DNA from: Tetrahymena elliotti 4EA
Taxonomy: Eukaryota > Ciliophora > Oligohymenophorea > Hymenostomatida > Tetrahymenidae
DNA: 64,000 nucleotides
Direction: 5' to 3'
NCBI GenBank assembly: GCA_000231825.2
Contig: JH720312.1
Coordinates: 1,022,236 to 1,086,235, forward strand
The first letter of the stretch is position 1, and each line of letters opens with the position of its first letter. Positions 40,639 through 54,681 of this stretch are shown piece after piece. Below the pieces are notes generated by a model. That model was not told the DNA's origin. It saw only the letters and a list, made by a program, of their open reading frames with translations, and did not search any database. Position numbers and translations under genes: made by a program.

Positions 40639-42876
40639 TCAATAATCAATTAAGTGCTTCGGCATAAAAAATTTAGTTGATGTTCCAATAGGTGAAGAGA
40701 CTTTAGAGGATTATTTGCTTAAAGAAGGTAGAACAACTTTAATTTTAGGTCTATTAGGACTTATATCTTTAAATTATTATGTAGATGTATTCTTAAACAC
40801 ATCAGCAACTGAAAGTTTCTTGGAAATAATATTTCTTGCTTACTATATTTGCTCCAACTTTTATGGATATAAATATCTTTTAACAGGAGATAAACTGTCT
40901 TAATTGTAGATATAATTTTATATTTCGGAAGGAATTAGAGCTTGAGATCCTGATCTTCTAAGCTCGAAAAAATGTGAAAAATTTTGATTCTATGAGTTTT
41001 ATTCTTATTATTTCTAATATTGCGTATTTTTTTTGGGAGATAAGCTGAACACATTTTCTTATTAAGAAAGATCATGCATACTACCATGTTTAAAACGTCT
41101 ATTTTAATCTTAGATTTAAGAATCATTTTCCATTCTTAAATTAGATTTAGATCTTAAATTTCTTTAATTTAATGAAATGTTTCTGTTTTAGAATTAAAAT
41201 GTGTTCATAGATGATGTTCCAACAGTCGTAGTGTTTTAACCTTCCTCACAATTAAGCTAATCTAAATAGTGTTTAATTGATGAGAGAGAACATCTATTTT
41301 CAGGACAATATTGCAGCATTTTTTCAAGAAGAGTATTAATTTCTTCAAATTCAGGGTTAAAAAAATGGTCAAAATTAGTTTTCTTTATTTTTGCTTCTAT
41401 TATTTGAGCTTCTGAAAATTTAACTCCAGTTAATTCCATAAAAACTAATCCTAAGCTATAGATATCACTTGACTTGCCAAGTTTAGCCTTTGATAATTTG
41501 TAGAACAATTAGTACTATTCAGGGGAACAATAGTATCTTGTCAAACCTTGCTTTAATAACCATAAAATAAATAAATTAGTTGAAAAAAAATAATAAATTA
41601 AAGTTTATCAAGAAAACAATATCTTTATTTGATAATTTTTTTGTTCAGGTTACATTTGTTTATTTATGAAATATCAAATATTTTTAGTTGCGATTGATAT
41701 TTATTTACTCCAATTTTTATTAAATTTGATAGCAAACATGTTCTGTATGTAATCCATTTAAATTTTTTCTAAAGAATAAATGAAAAATAGTTAACACCCA
41801 TCCTCTATCTATCTAATCTATCTTTAATTTTCTGCTATTATTAAATTTGGGTGCTTTAAATACAATCAATAACAACCGCACCCATTAAAAAAAATGATAA
41901 AAAACAAGCACTTTTTTAATTTTAATAAAATTAGATCTTAAAAAGTATTGTTTTTAAAAAATCTATTTATACAAAAGTAAACTCTTTATAGTAGTTATTT
42001 AATTTTTGTTTTACCACATTTTCGCAATATTCTTAATTCTAAGCTAACACTTGAGAAAGCCCTAAATCGATGTATTTCCATTTATTGTCAAATCCCAAAA
42101 CAATGTTTCCTGGCTTGATATCTAAATGCAAAATATTTTATTTATGCAGTGAAATTAAACCTTTTGTGAGATGAAGACAAATCTCATATATTTAATCTTT
42201 TTTCATTTTTTTTCCACCACTCAATTAAGATTATAAATTATCTATTGTTTAAAATATTAAATCATTAGGAAAATTTGATGAATTAATTATTAAAGAATTT
42301 CAAAAAGTAGTTAAAATAGATTGAAATGATTTTAAATAAAGTTTTATATTCAAATGGTTATTACATAAACATTTTTCCATGGCTAAAAATTAAATTAACT
42401 TATTGTTATTCTTATATTCAAGCAGCTCACTAACTTTAATGACATGATCTGAATTAGTATGTCTCATTAATCGATACTCTTGAAGATTACTCAAGTATTA
42501 TTCTTTTGTAGAGCATTTTAATATTTTAAGAGCTAATTTCTATCCCTGAATATTCTCCGCTCTCAAAACTACACTAGTTCCTCCTTTGCCTAGAAGTCTT
42601 TCTGTAAATTTGTAGCCTCTTTATTCTAAAAATTATTTGATTAGCTGTAATTCCTCAACAGTTTAGTTTAATTTTGCTGCTAGTTTCTCTATGTTTTGCA
42701 TTTCTTTATTTGAAGGACTGGTTTCAGTTTAATCTATAAATAAGATTATTTATTTAATATAATGGTTTATAACATGAAGAGTTAAAAAGAGATTATGATG
42801 AACAAAACTTTATTGAATTACAATATTCTGAAAAATTTTGGCATTCCTAGCTTTGCTTAGCTTGCTACGAGCCCAT
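40639..42876 (-). CDS. protein kinase K2 of the tandem HLD-type family
   Basis: 520 residues. Exons in coding order are 42876-42822, 42733-42365, 42241-42015 and 41550-40639 (phases 1, 1, 0), at the same positions as in K1. The first exon starts MGSQQAKQSQ. The kinase domain has GKGGTSVV (67-74), Lys88 in ALKILK, MEKC before the second intron, HLDIKPGN (180-187), DLG (200-202) and YYCSPEQY, then SSDIYSLGLVFMELTGV. The C-terminal tail of ~210 residues is Ser/Gln/Asn-rich; it shares ALIPS and a VVLPSLSKQSSK-like block with K4 (TLPQINQRSS), which supports this frame being real over its whole length. A small open frame on the opposite strand (40598-40945) overlaps the tail and is rejected. The donor after MEKCL was chosen by homology; a GTTTAT donor six bases earlier is also possible. 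Confidence 0.92.
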
Positions 42877-44962
42877 TTACTTTTAGATTAATAATTAATT
42901 AATATATTGGTTTATTAATTAATTAAAAGAACTGTATGGCTTCAAAAATATGACTTTATTTACTAACTAGAAATGTAAATATTGTTTATTATCAAATTAG
43001 TGAATATCTTATTTCAATTTGATCCATTTAAAAAGTAGGTATACAAACAGAAAAAATCAAAAAGGAAGTAAGATAGTGATAACATACTCAAAACTTAAAT
43101 AATATCAAATATCTCTATCTTATTTATTTAGCTTTTACTTACATATATTTTTGCACTTGAAATGATCTATTATTTAAAAATCAATTATTTCCAAACTGAC
43201 TGATGTCAATAAATTTCCAAAAAAATGTGACTACTCGAAAAAATAAGATAGCACCAATTAACATTTCATTTTGCAATAAATTTGAAATTATAGATTAATT
43301 TTGATCAAATTTTAAAAAATCTTAGCTTATAGTTAATATTTTTACAACAAGCTTGAACTTCTCAGTTAAGCAAGCACCACACTCTTTGATCAAACTAAAT
43401 TAAGGATCTTTAAACACCATTCAGATTAATATAATTTGGGGGCAAAAATTCTAAAAATCTTTCCAATAAATCTAAATTTAAATTAAGATTACATTTTTTT
43501 TGTTACTAAATTTAAAAATATAAATCCATTTTTGATTACTTCTTGATAAAATTAGATCCTTTTATAAGCATAATTTGTTGACAGAAACAAAAGAAAATAT
43601 TTATTTATACAATATCAATGACTAAATGAAGAAATAGCCACAAATAAGTAATAAAAAAAAATATGCTCAATAGTAATGAAAAATTAATAACTTAAATAAA
43701 AAAAGGAAGATTTAAAATGAAAGAATTTTAATTAAACATATTAATAAAATTCCAAAAGTTTAAAATATTTTCCAATAGTGCCATCAGCAAAAAAGGAATC
43801 ATTCATTTATTTATGAGAATTTTCTGTACTACATTTTCGTAAATTTATTGAGGATATCATAAACTAAAAAGATTTTACACTTGATAAACAATCTTTTTTG
43901 AAAAGTATAATTTTAGAATAATTTTGAATTTATCTTATTTTACAAACATCTATAATCTAAAATAATAAAATAATTGAGGCAATATTTTAAAGGTGAATAA
44001 TTTGATTCCAATCTAAAATAATAATCTAATAGAAAGATTTTATTTATATTTTATTTATAAAAAAACAAAATCTTCATTCTCAATTAGTAAAAGGTTAAAG
44101 TTTTTGTTTTATTGAATACAAAACAATAAAAATTTTAGATTTAAGAGTAATAGTGCTTTTTTATTCATAATTTTGATTTGGGGTATTATATTTTTAGCAT
44201 AAACCCGAATAAAAAGTACAGAAATTTGTAACATGAATTTTAATTTTTTCTTTTTCTTAAGATTATTTACTAATAAATATAAAATTACAAATAATATGGC
44301 AAAATTAATTAATGCATTACAGAATAAAACAAAATAGATATTAAATTTTTTTTTTTTTTGTATTTTAGTTTAATTATTTTAGATAGTAATCATTTAAAAA
44401 AACTCTACAAAATTTGTTAAAAATAAAAAATTTTATTTTTGGTATTTTTTCTTAGCAAATAAAATGTAAATCTATTATCTTCTTCAAAATAATTAAAATA
44501 ATTGAACCAATCATTAGAAGCTTAAATTAAAATTCAACTGAATTTTCTGAATTTATTTAGAAAATAAAATAAAATTTTTTTATCCTCAAAATTATTTGCT
44601 CAATAAATAGGAAAAGAAGGGAAGGTTTTTAAATTTACGCATAATAAAAAATAAGAATGTTTGTCTTGAATAATTTTCAATTACTTAAAAAGGAATATAA
44701 AAATCTAACAGCCAATTTTTTTAATTAACAAATTTTGGTATATAAAAATATTTTGAATCAGCTTTTCTCTCTGATTATTAAAAGTCAGATAGACTGTTAT
44801 TTCTAAAAATATCAACATCAATCAGTCTCATATTATAAAACAGTTATTTTGGAGATTTAATCGAATAGCTATCTCTTTAAAATAATATTTTTAATAAATT
44901 ATCCAATCATTTGATTGTTTTATAAAAGTTTATTTCAAATTTTCAATAGCATAAATAATCAG
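42877..44962. other. intergenic between K2 and K3
   Basis: About 2 kb, AT-rich. The segment TTTTTGCACTTGAAAT near 43149-43164 recurs upstream of K7. No exon was seen. Confidence 0.45.
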
Positions 44963-47129
44963 TCAATCTACATCTATAATACAACTAATTTTAAAATGAT
45001 TGATAACTTATATTAATTTTTCTCTTAAAGAATCTATTGTTAAATAATGGTCAATCAATTAATAATATTACATAAATTTATTTGTGTTTTTTTCATAGTC
45101 AATAGAGTTGAAAAAATGGAGTTTGAATAGGTATCTATTTACTTGATAAATATACCAATAGACAACATATGTCTGTCTTTTTTCAAATTTATACTCTTGT
45201 TCATCTAAATTCTCAAATACTCCAAAAATATCTGATAATGTTTTCAAAGCTTAAAGAGTTAATTGTTCACTTAATTCTACTTTTCCTAAGCACTGTATAG
45301 AATTTACATTTATTTTTAATTAATCTTCATCTTACTTTCTTAGACTTTCAAATTTTACAAATTCTGGAGTTAATTTGAAATTTTAAACACTATTTTTAGA
45401 ATAATACTCTGCTAATTAATAATAAATAGAATCATTTTTTATATCTGATGCATAAATCAGTGCCATTCTTAATTTTGATATAACATTTAGAATACTATCA
45501 ATATCTTATATAATATTTAGAGGTTTTATTTTTTGTTTAAACATCTTTATAATTGACTCTAAGTGCAACTAAACCTTATCAAAGAAGTAAATAATCTCTC
45601 TTAAATACATGCATTTATCATAAATTGCATAAGTCTCCTAATTTTTTTCATCTTACCTTTTTATCTACTCTTCAAATTCATCTAACTTTTTTAATAGATT
45701 CTCTTCTTGAACTAATTTGATTGATTCTATACATGAAAGGCTTATGTCATATTCATCAATAAAAGTATATCTATAATCATTATCTTCAGTATCAGATTTT
45801 TTCATTTCTTACATGATTTTAGAAATAGAATCTATTTATGGTTATGGATAAATCGTTGATCTAAAACTATTCCTATATGCAAAGGCTTAAATAAATGAAG
45901 GATAATCTGCATGGGAGCTAAATATATTAGAATCAGCTTCTATTAATGATTAATTTTACAATTAATTAACATAGTCACATTTCATTAACTAGTCAAAGCT
46001 CATTCTTTCTGATACATCTTTAGCACATAATTTTGTAATCAAATCAATTAGTTAATCTGAACGAGTAATATTAATTTAAACTTTATTTTCCCCCTCCCTA
46101 TTTGTTAAATATTTAAAATATCTATGAATTTTAAAGAATGTTTACATGGAGGGGGAAGAAATGGAAATCTAAATAGGTGGAAATTCAATATGTTCAGATG
46201 CATTTACTTACTGACAAAAGAATCTACGTGCTTCACCTTAAAAATTATTTGCAAATAATTTTTTTATACTGCCTACATAGGGATGGGATTCTTCTTTGTA
46301 AGCTAAGTTGTAAAGAATAACACCCAAACTAAACATGTCAATCTATTTATCAACATAAAAATTTCCATAAGTATATCTTTTCAACAACAACATATTTACT
46401 TTTGAAAAATCCTTAACATCTTTATAAATTTTGTCTCTATAATTCTCAGGGTATAACTCTGGAGCTCTAGTTAAAAGAGTACCTTGCCATCATATTAAAA
46501 AATGAATGAATAAATTAAGAAATAAAAACAGCTTGATTAATTTAATTAGTTAATTAATTGATAAAAAAAAAAGAACATATTTATTTACCAAAATGCTCAA
46601 CACGTTAGTATTTAAATTCTAAAATTTTACTTAAGCCAAAATCAGCTATTTTATAAACTTTTTTATGGATTAAAATATTTTCTGGTTTTAAGTCTCTATG
46701 CAAGATATTTAAATCATATAAAGACTTGTAACCTTAAATAAATTGACATAAAAAATCTTTTATTTCATACTCACTGAGATAATCATTCTTTTGTAAATAT
46801 TCTTATAAATTTCCTCCATCACAATATTCCATAATAATATACATGTCTTCTTATGTATTATATTTTATTTTTTCATAGTTTACTATATTTATATTTTCTG
46901 GCAGTTGCTAGATTATTTTCAGTTCATTTAACGCTGATTCTAAATGATCACATTTTTTTATTGATATTATTTTGCAGCAATGTTTTTTCTAGGGATTATC
47001 TAAATCATAAATCCTTCTAATCTAACCAAATGAGCCTTACCCTAGAGGCTCTCCTCTGAAATCTATAACATAACTAGAATTATTAATAGCCTTAACTATT
47101 TTTTTCGACTTATTTAGTTTTTCAGCCAT
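44963..47129 (-). CDS. canonical Ser/Thr protein kinase K3, not of the array family
   Basis: 686 residues. Exons in coding order are 47129-46589 and 46482-44963, with one phase 1 intron of 106 bases. All canonical catalytic motifs are present: GQGSFGQI (30-37), Lys53, [10 protein letters not shown] (144-153), DFG (163-165) and a TRAPELY segment in place of APE. There is an [12 protein letters not shown] hinge region (101-112), giving a ULK- or CAMK-like look. A regulatory insert of ~35 residues after FFCQQ is read through in frame; an intron there is not supported by phase. The C-terminal ~350 residues are helical and Lys/Glu/Ile-rich with no domain that I recognise. It has no MG start, no HLD and no intron at the array positions, so it is not a duplicate of its neighbours. 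It is an unrelated kinase sitting in the array. Confidence 0.9.
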
Positions 47130-48299
47130 AATAACTATTTTTATCTCTAAAACAAATAAATTAATTTACCTATTAGAACTATTAAAAAACTAATCTTTGA
47201 TTAATAAATCTTAAGAATTTACTAACTTTAAGAAATCTATCAATTTAAAAAAATTCTAATTGATCATCTGTTCTAAACAGTTGATTTGATCAGAAAAAAA
47301 TTTACATTTAGTAAGGCTACTTTGGTTTATTGACAAAAATTAGAATGTTAGTTTATGAGTGTAAAGTTTTATAAATTTATAAAATTGATTAAGTAGTGGT
47401 AACATCTTAGATTCATTAAAATTTATTCATTATTAAGCAATAAAATTATAAAATAAGTGAAAAAATGAAATAATTTGGCTAGAATTAAAAATTTTATTAA
47501 TATAGATAGCAGTCTAGTTTATTTTAAAAATTTATTTGCTCAATAAAATCATAGATTAATTAATAATAATTTAAATAAAATTAATTTCATGGACTATCTT
47601 TAATTATTGAGTATTCATATAATAATTTATCAATAACAAAATGATTTAAAATTAAATTTTAAAACAATTAATACAAAAAAAAAATAATATTTTATAATTG
47701 TAATCTGAAAATTACGAAATCATTCAAATAATTGTAGCCCTATTAACATTCTTAATTTGTAAAAATATTTATCTTTGAAATGAAATGTGTTTGTATAAAT
47801 TATTAACCCTTTCATTAGTGGTAGTTTTTTAAATTTTTGAATAAGATTTTTTAAAAATTAAATTTTATTTCACCTGTAAAATGTTTAAAAAGGAGAATGT
47901 AGCAATTAAGGTGCATCTTGAGAGATAATATAAAAATTAATTTACTTGTAAATTTTGAAAAGATATTTATTTTTTATTTAAAGAGATTGAATTTATTTGC
48001 AAGTAAGCATAATTTTACACAAATTTTTGTCTAGATTTCTTTATCATAAATATTTACCCTTAGATTTGAATCAATAAAATGAAGTTACAAAGTAAAGTGT
48101 AGGCAAAATATATGATTTAAACAAAATTAATTAGTTAGTATGATAAATTAAGAAATATGAATAAGATGATTTATTTTTTTACTTGATAATTATTTAATTA
48201 ATTAAAGAGAGGTTAAAATAGAAGAATTAAGAAGGTTGTTAGAAAGAATTTTTATTTGTTAATATAGACAGTAGTTATAGTTGTAGTCTTTAATCATGT
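47130..48299. other. intergenic between K3 and K4
   Basis: AT-rich sequence with nothing supportable. Confidence 0.45.
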
Positions 48300-50029
48300 T
48301 CATTTGTGTATGTTTTAATTCTAGAAAGCAGTTTGTACAGAAGATCTTTAATTTATTTAAGGGAGAGTAAACTTTTGTATGCTTGGATATTTTTTAAAAA
48401 GCACTTGTGAGGCATTTACTTTTCTTTAGTCAGACAGGCTCATTTTAGGCAGATTTAAAGAAGATTTCTAAGGTGATTGTAAGCTTTTGTCTACTATTTC
48501 AAATGAATTATTTTTGTTTTCTTGTTATTGCTATTTTACAATTTTTAAAGGTGTTAGCTTTTTATAGTCAAAGAAGCTACTATTTATATCTTATGCAACT
48601 AGATTTTATGCAGGTTTACTAGGAATAAGTGCAGTGACGGACGAATGATGTTTTCTGTGATACTTTAGAGGAGGAGAATTTTAAGTCTATAATTTAAAAA
48701 TTTATTTTAGCTTTTCTTCTATTTGTTTCAGTTAAGGCCTCTGATCTGGATTTTAAGATAACATTTAATTAATTATATCATTTAATTCAGGGTATTTAGG
48801 ATTAAAATAATCACTGTAGTTGTAACTATATTATTTAGATTTTTCAATGTCACCTTTAGGGATAGTAACTCCAGTCAGCTTTAAAAATACTAATCCTAGA
48901 CTGAATATATCACTTGATTTATTAGATTTTGCTTTGTTTATACCATAGAATTATTAGTATTATTCAGGTGAACAATAATTTAAAGTTAATCCTTTCTTTT
49001 TAATAACCACATAAAAATGTTAAAATAATTAAGAATATATTTACTATTTTAGAGACGCATCCATCATTTGAGCTAAGCAGATTAGATATTCCCATATCAA
49101 TAAACTTCCATTTATTATCTCCTCCTAGCACAATATTATGTGGCTTAATATCCAAATGAACTGTGTTCTTATTATGAATGTCTTACAGACCTTTTAGTAA
49201 GTCTAAGCAAATTTTATATATGTCTGGATGGCCTTAATTTGTAGCCATTAACATCAATTATGAATGGAGATCATCTAATTTTAAGAAATAAAAAATAATT
49301 CGTTATAGCTTCAAAATAGAAATAAGTTAGGATTTTTATATTTGATATTTTTTATTTCATTAGTCTATTTTATATCAATATCTAACTCATTCAATCTGCG
49401 TTATATTCAAATAAGAAGTAGATATTACTCCTTTTGATATTCTAATGCTTTAAACGCATTTATTCAACAAGTAAATAAATAAATAAATAGATTTTGAGGA
49501 ATTTAAATCTTACATAAACACCTCTCCATTATAAGAAAATGCAAAAGCTTTTCTTAAGTTCTGTATTCAAGTAGTTCTTGAACTTTTATGATATAGTCAG
49601 AGTTAAAAAGTTGCATTAGCTGAAATTCATTTTGATTCTTTTCATAATCTTTCAAATTATTGCATTTTAGAATCTTAATAGCTACATGTTTTCCTTTTTT
49701 ATCCATAGCTCTTAGTATTTTAGTTGATGGTGTTTTGGCCAACAGCCTATTAGAGAATGTGTAGCCTCTAGAGTTAAGAAATTCTTTTAATTTAAGAGCT
49801 TCGGTTTCTTCTATACTGAGTTTCTAAGCTATTTTCTTTAAGAAGATCCCATCAATAACAGTATGGTTAGAATCTTTTTTAATACAAGAATAAAAATACT
49901 GATAAATATAAAAGTACGATGTAGCAGCTTGATAGCTTTCGCAACATATACAAAAAAATTCCAAGAAATTAATATATTTTTACCATGAGTAAAAGCTTTC
50001 TCTTTTTGTTAACTTTCAACTGCTCCCAT
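48300..50029 (-). CDS. protein kinase K4, glycine loop lost (possible pseudokinase)
   Basis: 443 residues. Exons in coding order are 50029-49984, 49873-49514, 49274-49045 and 48995-48300 (phases 1, 1, 0), at the shared family positions. The first exon starts MGAVESQQKE, a good myristoylation signal. The fold, Lys82 in AIKILK, HLDIKPHN (175-182), DMG (195-197), CSPEQY and SSDIFSLGLVF are kept. The glycine loop is not: where relatives read LGKGGTSVV this reads LAKTPSTKI (60-68), with no glycine at all. ATP binding is therefore doubtful, and K4 may be a pseudokinase or bind nucleotide differently. The reading frame, all splice sites and the tail (ALIPS block shared with K2) are intact, which argues against a simple decayed gene. 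The tail is ~140 residues, shorter than in other members. Confidence 0.9.
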
Positions 50030-51913
50030 TAATTTTTTTATTTTAATTTTCTAAGTATTTATCTGATTTAATAATCTAAACAATTTTTTGATTATTAAAT
50101 TTTCTGCCAGCCTTAAATTTTTTTTTAGACTTATTAAATCGTTTATCTATCCAGTCATAACTAAAATCCAATATTCAGGTTAAAATTTAATGTACAGTTC
50201 ATTTTATGGATAGTAAGCTCTTTTTTAGACGATCCATTAAATTTACTGATTATTAGTGCTTGAGTAATGCTGAAAAAATATATTTTAGTTTAATATAAAA
50301 ATACTACAAGAAATATTTAGCCTATTCAATTTGTAAAAAAAAATTGATTAGTGAAGAAATAAATCCAAAAAATAGGAATGCCAAATCCTACCCAAATTCC
50401 CATAAAAATAGTTCATTTCTTTATTTTGAATGATAAATTTTAAACAAAAATTAAATATAAAAAATCCTTAATTACTTTGTTAATTTAATATTTTTACGCT
50501 TTTTTTAATTTTTTCTTTTGTTTACAAAAATTACAAAATCTTCGAATTTAATAATCTAAATTTATTTTCAGTAAAATTATCTTTTTTATTTTAAAATAAC
50601 ACAAAAAATATTTCATTAAAATATGTTTAAGGTTTGAAAAAAAAGATATAAAAAAAATATCTTCATATTTCAATTCTTATCATATCTTGATAAATTATCT
50701 CTTCTTTAAAATATAAGAAAAATATTAAAGAATTAATTTTCCAATAAAAATTTTAATTTTTGTCTTCAACCTTTTAATAGCTGTAAAGTGAATATTATTT
50801 TTAAAAATGGAATATTATTTTTTTAGTTAATATGATGTAATTTTTAACTAAAAATAATTGAAGAAACAATAATAAAAACAGTAACAAATTTTTAAGACAA
50901 TACCTTTTTTTAAATTTAGTTACACAAAAATAAAATTAATTTTATTTTTATTTTTTTGTGAGACATTCAACATATCCTAAAGATTATTTAAAATTTTTTT
51001 ACTGCTTAGAAAAAAATAACTGATAACATTATATTTTATTAATAAGTATTAATGCAAAAAATTTTAGAATGAATATCATCACATTAATAAGATAATTGTC
51101 TTTCAATATTAATTTTGATTAAAACACTTCCTTTATTCTTAAATAAGAATTGTTTAAATATTTGATTTTAAATAAGCATTCCATATTGAAATATGCAAAG
51201 GTATTCTATTGTTAATTATTTTTAATACTAGGTAGACCTTTAATTGTTAATTTTTTTGGTTTTTCTCCCATATTTGAAGACTGGAATTTGGTTTGAAGGA
51301 ATTATTTTAAGACACATCAAAAAAAAGGTAATTTGGCTTACATATTATTTATTAAATTTAGATCAAAACACTATTTATATTTCTCTAAGAATTGTTTAAA
51401 AATTTGAAAATATTTATCACTATAAATAGTACTTTTTTTGGTTTTTATTCACATATTTTATTAACATTAAAAATGGTTTTTAAGAATATATTTTTATTTT
51501 TAATATTTATTTGTAAGGATATCAATCAAATAAATAAGTAAAGATTGAATAAGAAAAAATATAATTGAAAAAAAATTTATTTTATGCAAAAAGCTAAAAG
51601 AATATGGTGGGATAGATATTCAAAATGGAAGAGAATTTATTTAAAAATTCAGTATATAAAGGTAATAGAGAGTATAAGAATAAAAGGACAAGAATTAAAT
51701 TTATTTTTTTGTTTACTTTTTATAATATTTAATTAATTTTTAATTATGAGTTTTGTTTGAGGTAGTAAGATAAATCAAATTTTAGATTTATTTTATGTTG
51801 AGTATTATTAATTAGTAGAATTAAAATTATTTTAGAGATGCTAATTATTTTATTTTTAAACTTATCTATTGGTTGTTGGTTTAATTATTAAGTTTAATTT
51901 AAGAAGCAGGTAA
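50030..51913. other. intergenic between K4 and K5
   Basis: About 1.9 kb of very AT-rich sequence. No exon, RNA or repeat stands out. Confidence 0.45.
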
Positions 51914-54681
51914 TCAATTGCTAACTAAATATTGTTAATCAAATTAGTTCTTAGCCATTATCATACCATTGAAACTTCCTGGAATTAGCTTTTTAGGAAT
52001 TATTATCTTTTAAGAGAAACTTTTGCTGCTGGCTTTTCTATTTTTATTCATAGGGGATTAGCTTGAACTATTTTGAATAATCTAGCTATTTACCATATTA
52101 ATAGGTATATTTGTTTACTATTATTATAAGAAAGATCTTTTCATGAATGAGATAGGGGAAGGAGTGTTGTTATAAGCATTATTATTCATTTACTAAATTC
52201 TGTTGATTCCCTAGATTGGAGGAAGCAATTCTTAATTTTAATGCATTGAGACAGCCCTTCTTGAAGGATTAAAAGTTTATTTTGCATATATTTCTTGTTA
52301 TTCGTGCACTATTTGATTAGAGTTTCTTTACTTATTAGGAGTTAAACTCATTCCAGACATGTAAATATTTTCTGATTATTTAAATTATACAGGAGTCTTA
52401 GACCCTCCAACTTAGCGATGGATAATTTTTGTTGCACGCTTTTTCAATGGGGAGTTTTCAGGTGATTCACCAGAATTATTAGAGTAGTTGTATTGTTGAA
52501 TTTTTTCGATTGGGATAATAATTTTTTTAGAAGGAGATTAGTTGCTTTATTTCTATAATTGATAAATTTAAGAGGGATTATTGCTGGACTAATGAGCTTA
52601 ATTATTTTCTAAATTTTTTTCTTCAGACACACTAAAGCTTTTTTTGTGGATAGATTTCACACGTTTTGAAGGTGATGATTCTTCCACTAAAAAGACTACA
52701 GATTTACGTGTGGCATCATCTTATGTTGTACATTCAGAAGAATCATTTTATTTATTCTCACCACTAATCAAATTCTTGAGAATTATTTCAAGTTCTTCAA
52801 TCTGTATCCGTTAATTTGGATTATATTACAGCATATTCTTTAAGACAGCCTCATTGAATTCTTAAAAATCAGGGTTGAGATACTTATCAAATGGTTTTTA
52901 TCTTATCTTTTATTTTATTACCCATTTTTTACGAATATCTACTCCAGTTAATTCCATAAAGACTACACCAAGACTGTAGATATCACACTATTTTAAAAAA
53001 AAAAATTAATAAGGATTTTCAACTAATTTTTTTTTGGGTAATTAAATCTCTTTTTTCACTGAAGTGTTATCTTAAAATGGTATGGATTTGCTTAGAATAT
53101 TTAAACTATTGGTTTTGCAAGAATTTGAAATAAAATATTTACCTATTTTGTAATTTTTTTATTGCTCTAAAATTAGTAAAGTTAGTATTGTTCTGGAGAT
53201 GAGTAGCAAGCAGTGATACCTTTCTAGTTAAATAATGATATATTAATAAATTATTTAAATAATGAGCTAAAAAATATTAATCTATTTGTAAAAAAGTAAA
53301 GAGTTACTAAATTGACAGTGTGGTCACGCTCATCATCAACATTCTTAGATACTCCCAGATCAGCTAAAGATAATTAAGAGAAAAAATTATTATTACGTTT
53401 TGCGGCTTTAAAAAATTTTGTGGTAATTGTAATTAATAAATTAATCGAATTTTTGTGAATATGTTTCTATTGAAAAATGTGTAAGAAACAATGCAATTTT
53501 TATTTGAAGATATTAAAAGCATAATGTAATAATTGTTTACTGTATTTCCATTTAAGATCGAGTCCAAGAAGAAGATTAGCAGGTTTAATATCAAGATGTA
53601 AAACATTCTTGTTATGAATAGCTTTTAATCCTAAAACAAGCTACAAGCATGTTTCATAAATGTATTTCTTAGACATCCATATGTTATTAGCAAGTTTATC
53701 TCTCATGAATTGCTTAAGATCGGCTTTTTTAATTAAAAAAAGATGTCCAATTATTTATTTAATAGTACTTGAAATGTAAGGGGAGTTGTATATTCATAAA
53801 AAAATATTATTTTTATGGATATTAAACAATCTTAAAAAAATTAATGGACTATTTGGTTAATCATTAATTAATTAATAGTAATGATAATAGAAAACTTAAA
53901 GGCTTGAATGGGGAGGGGAAATATTGGGGAATTATTAATTAAAAATTTTTAAGAATATTAATAATATCAAGGGATCAAACAAAAAGCTTGTTTCTATCGG
54001 TTATTACTTATCTTAAATAGAATTTGATCAAATAGATACTGCATAAGTATCTGCATATATTATCCATACACACTACCATAATTCAAATATTTTAATGAAT
54101 GAAGTTTATGTAAATTTATGTGGATTAAATTATTACTTAAGCAGCGCTCCATGATGAGGAATTAAATGCTTGATTTGCTGTTATGATAATGCAACAAATC
54201 TTTAACTTTTACGACATATTTAGAATTGCACTATCTCATGTTTTCGTATTCATATTAATTTTGTAAATATTGTTCTTCTGTTTCACACTTCAATATTTTA
54301 ATTGCTACTTTGTAGTTAAATGCATCGATTCCCTTTAAAACATAGCCGTTTCCTCCTTTGCCTAAAATAGTTTGGTCTAAATAGTATTTGTTTTTTTTGA
54401 GAAAATCTATAATTTCAAGGATTTCATTATCCTCTAATCCCATTTGTTGTTAAAGGTCTTTAATACTAGGAGTAGCATTATCTGATTATTAAAACAATAT
54501 GGTCAGAATAATTTTTGTTTTAGCTAATAAAATGAGCAATAATTCATTGATATTTACTGTTTGTTTTAGATTTTAAGGGGCTAACTGGATCATTGTTCTC
54601 ATCAAATGCATTGCATGATTTAATTTATTTGTGATTTTGTAGATTAATTTGCCTGGAAGGCTTAGCTTGATCTTAGCCCAT
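51914..54681 (-). CDS. protein kinase K5 of the tandem HLD-type family
   Basis: 620 residues. Exons in coding order are 54681-54558, 54481-54137, 53723-53541, 53363-53308, 53223-53143 and 52987-51914 (phases 1, 1, 1, 0, 0). Three intron positions match K1/K2/K4; the one before CDIYSLGVVF is shared with K6 and K7; the one inside KWKY|TDLG is unique to K5. The first exon starts MGQDQAKPSR and is longer than in relatives. Motifs: GKGGNGYV (82-89), Lys103 in AIKILK, HLDIKPAN (199-206), DLG (219-221) and YSSPEQY. The tail of ~260 residues is Ser/Asn/Gln-rich with several SP and TP dipeptides (NSPLKKR, KTPVQF), possible sites for proline-directed phosphorylation. The intron at 54136-53724 (413 bases) is the longest in the array. 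Confidence 0.92.

Noticed and set aside
40598..40945. Plus-strand open frame of 115 codons with two hydrophobic segments; the second (FLEIIFLAYYICSNFYGYKY) and following LL faintly recall the CURT1/CAAD thylakoid family.
   Set aside because: It lies antisense to the K2 tail, whose frame is continuous with the kinase domain and shares motifs with the K4 tail. With only TGA as stop, antisense open frames of this size arise easily.
46100..46250. Possible second intron in K3 after FFCQQ.
   Set aside because: No GT..AG pair restores the reading frame, while the direct read-through is open and continuous.
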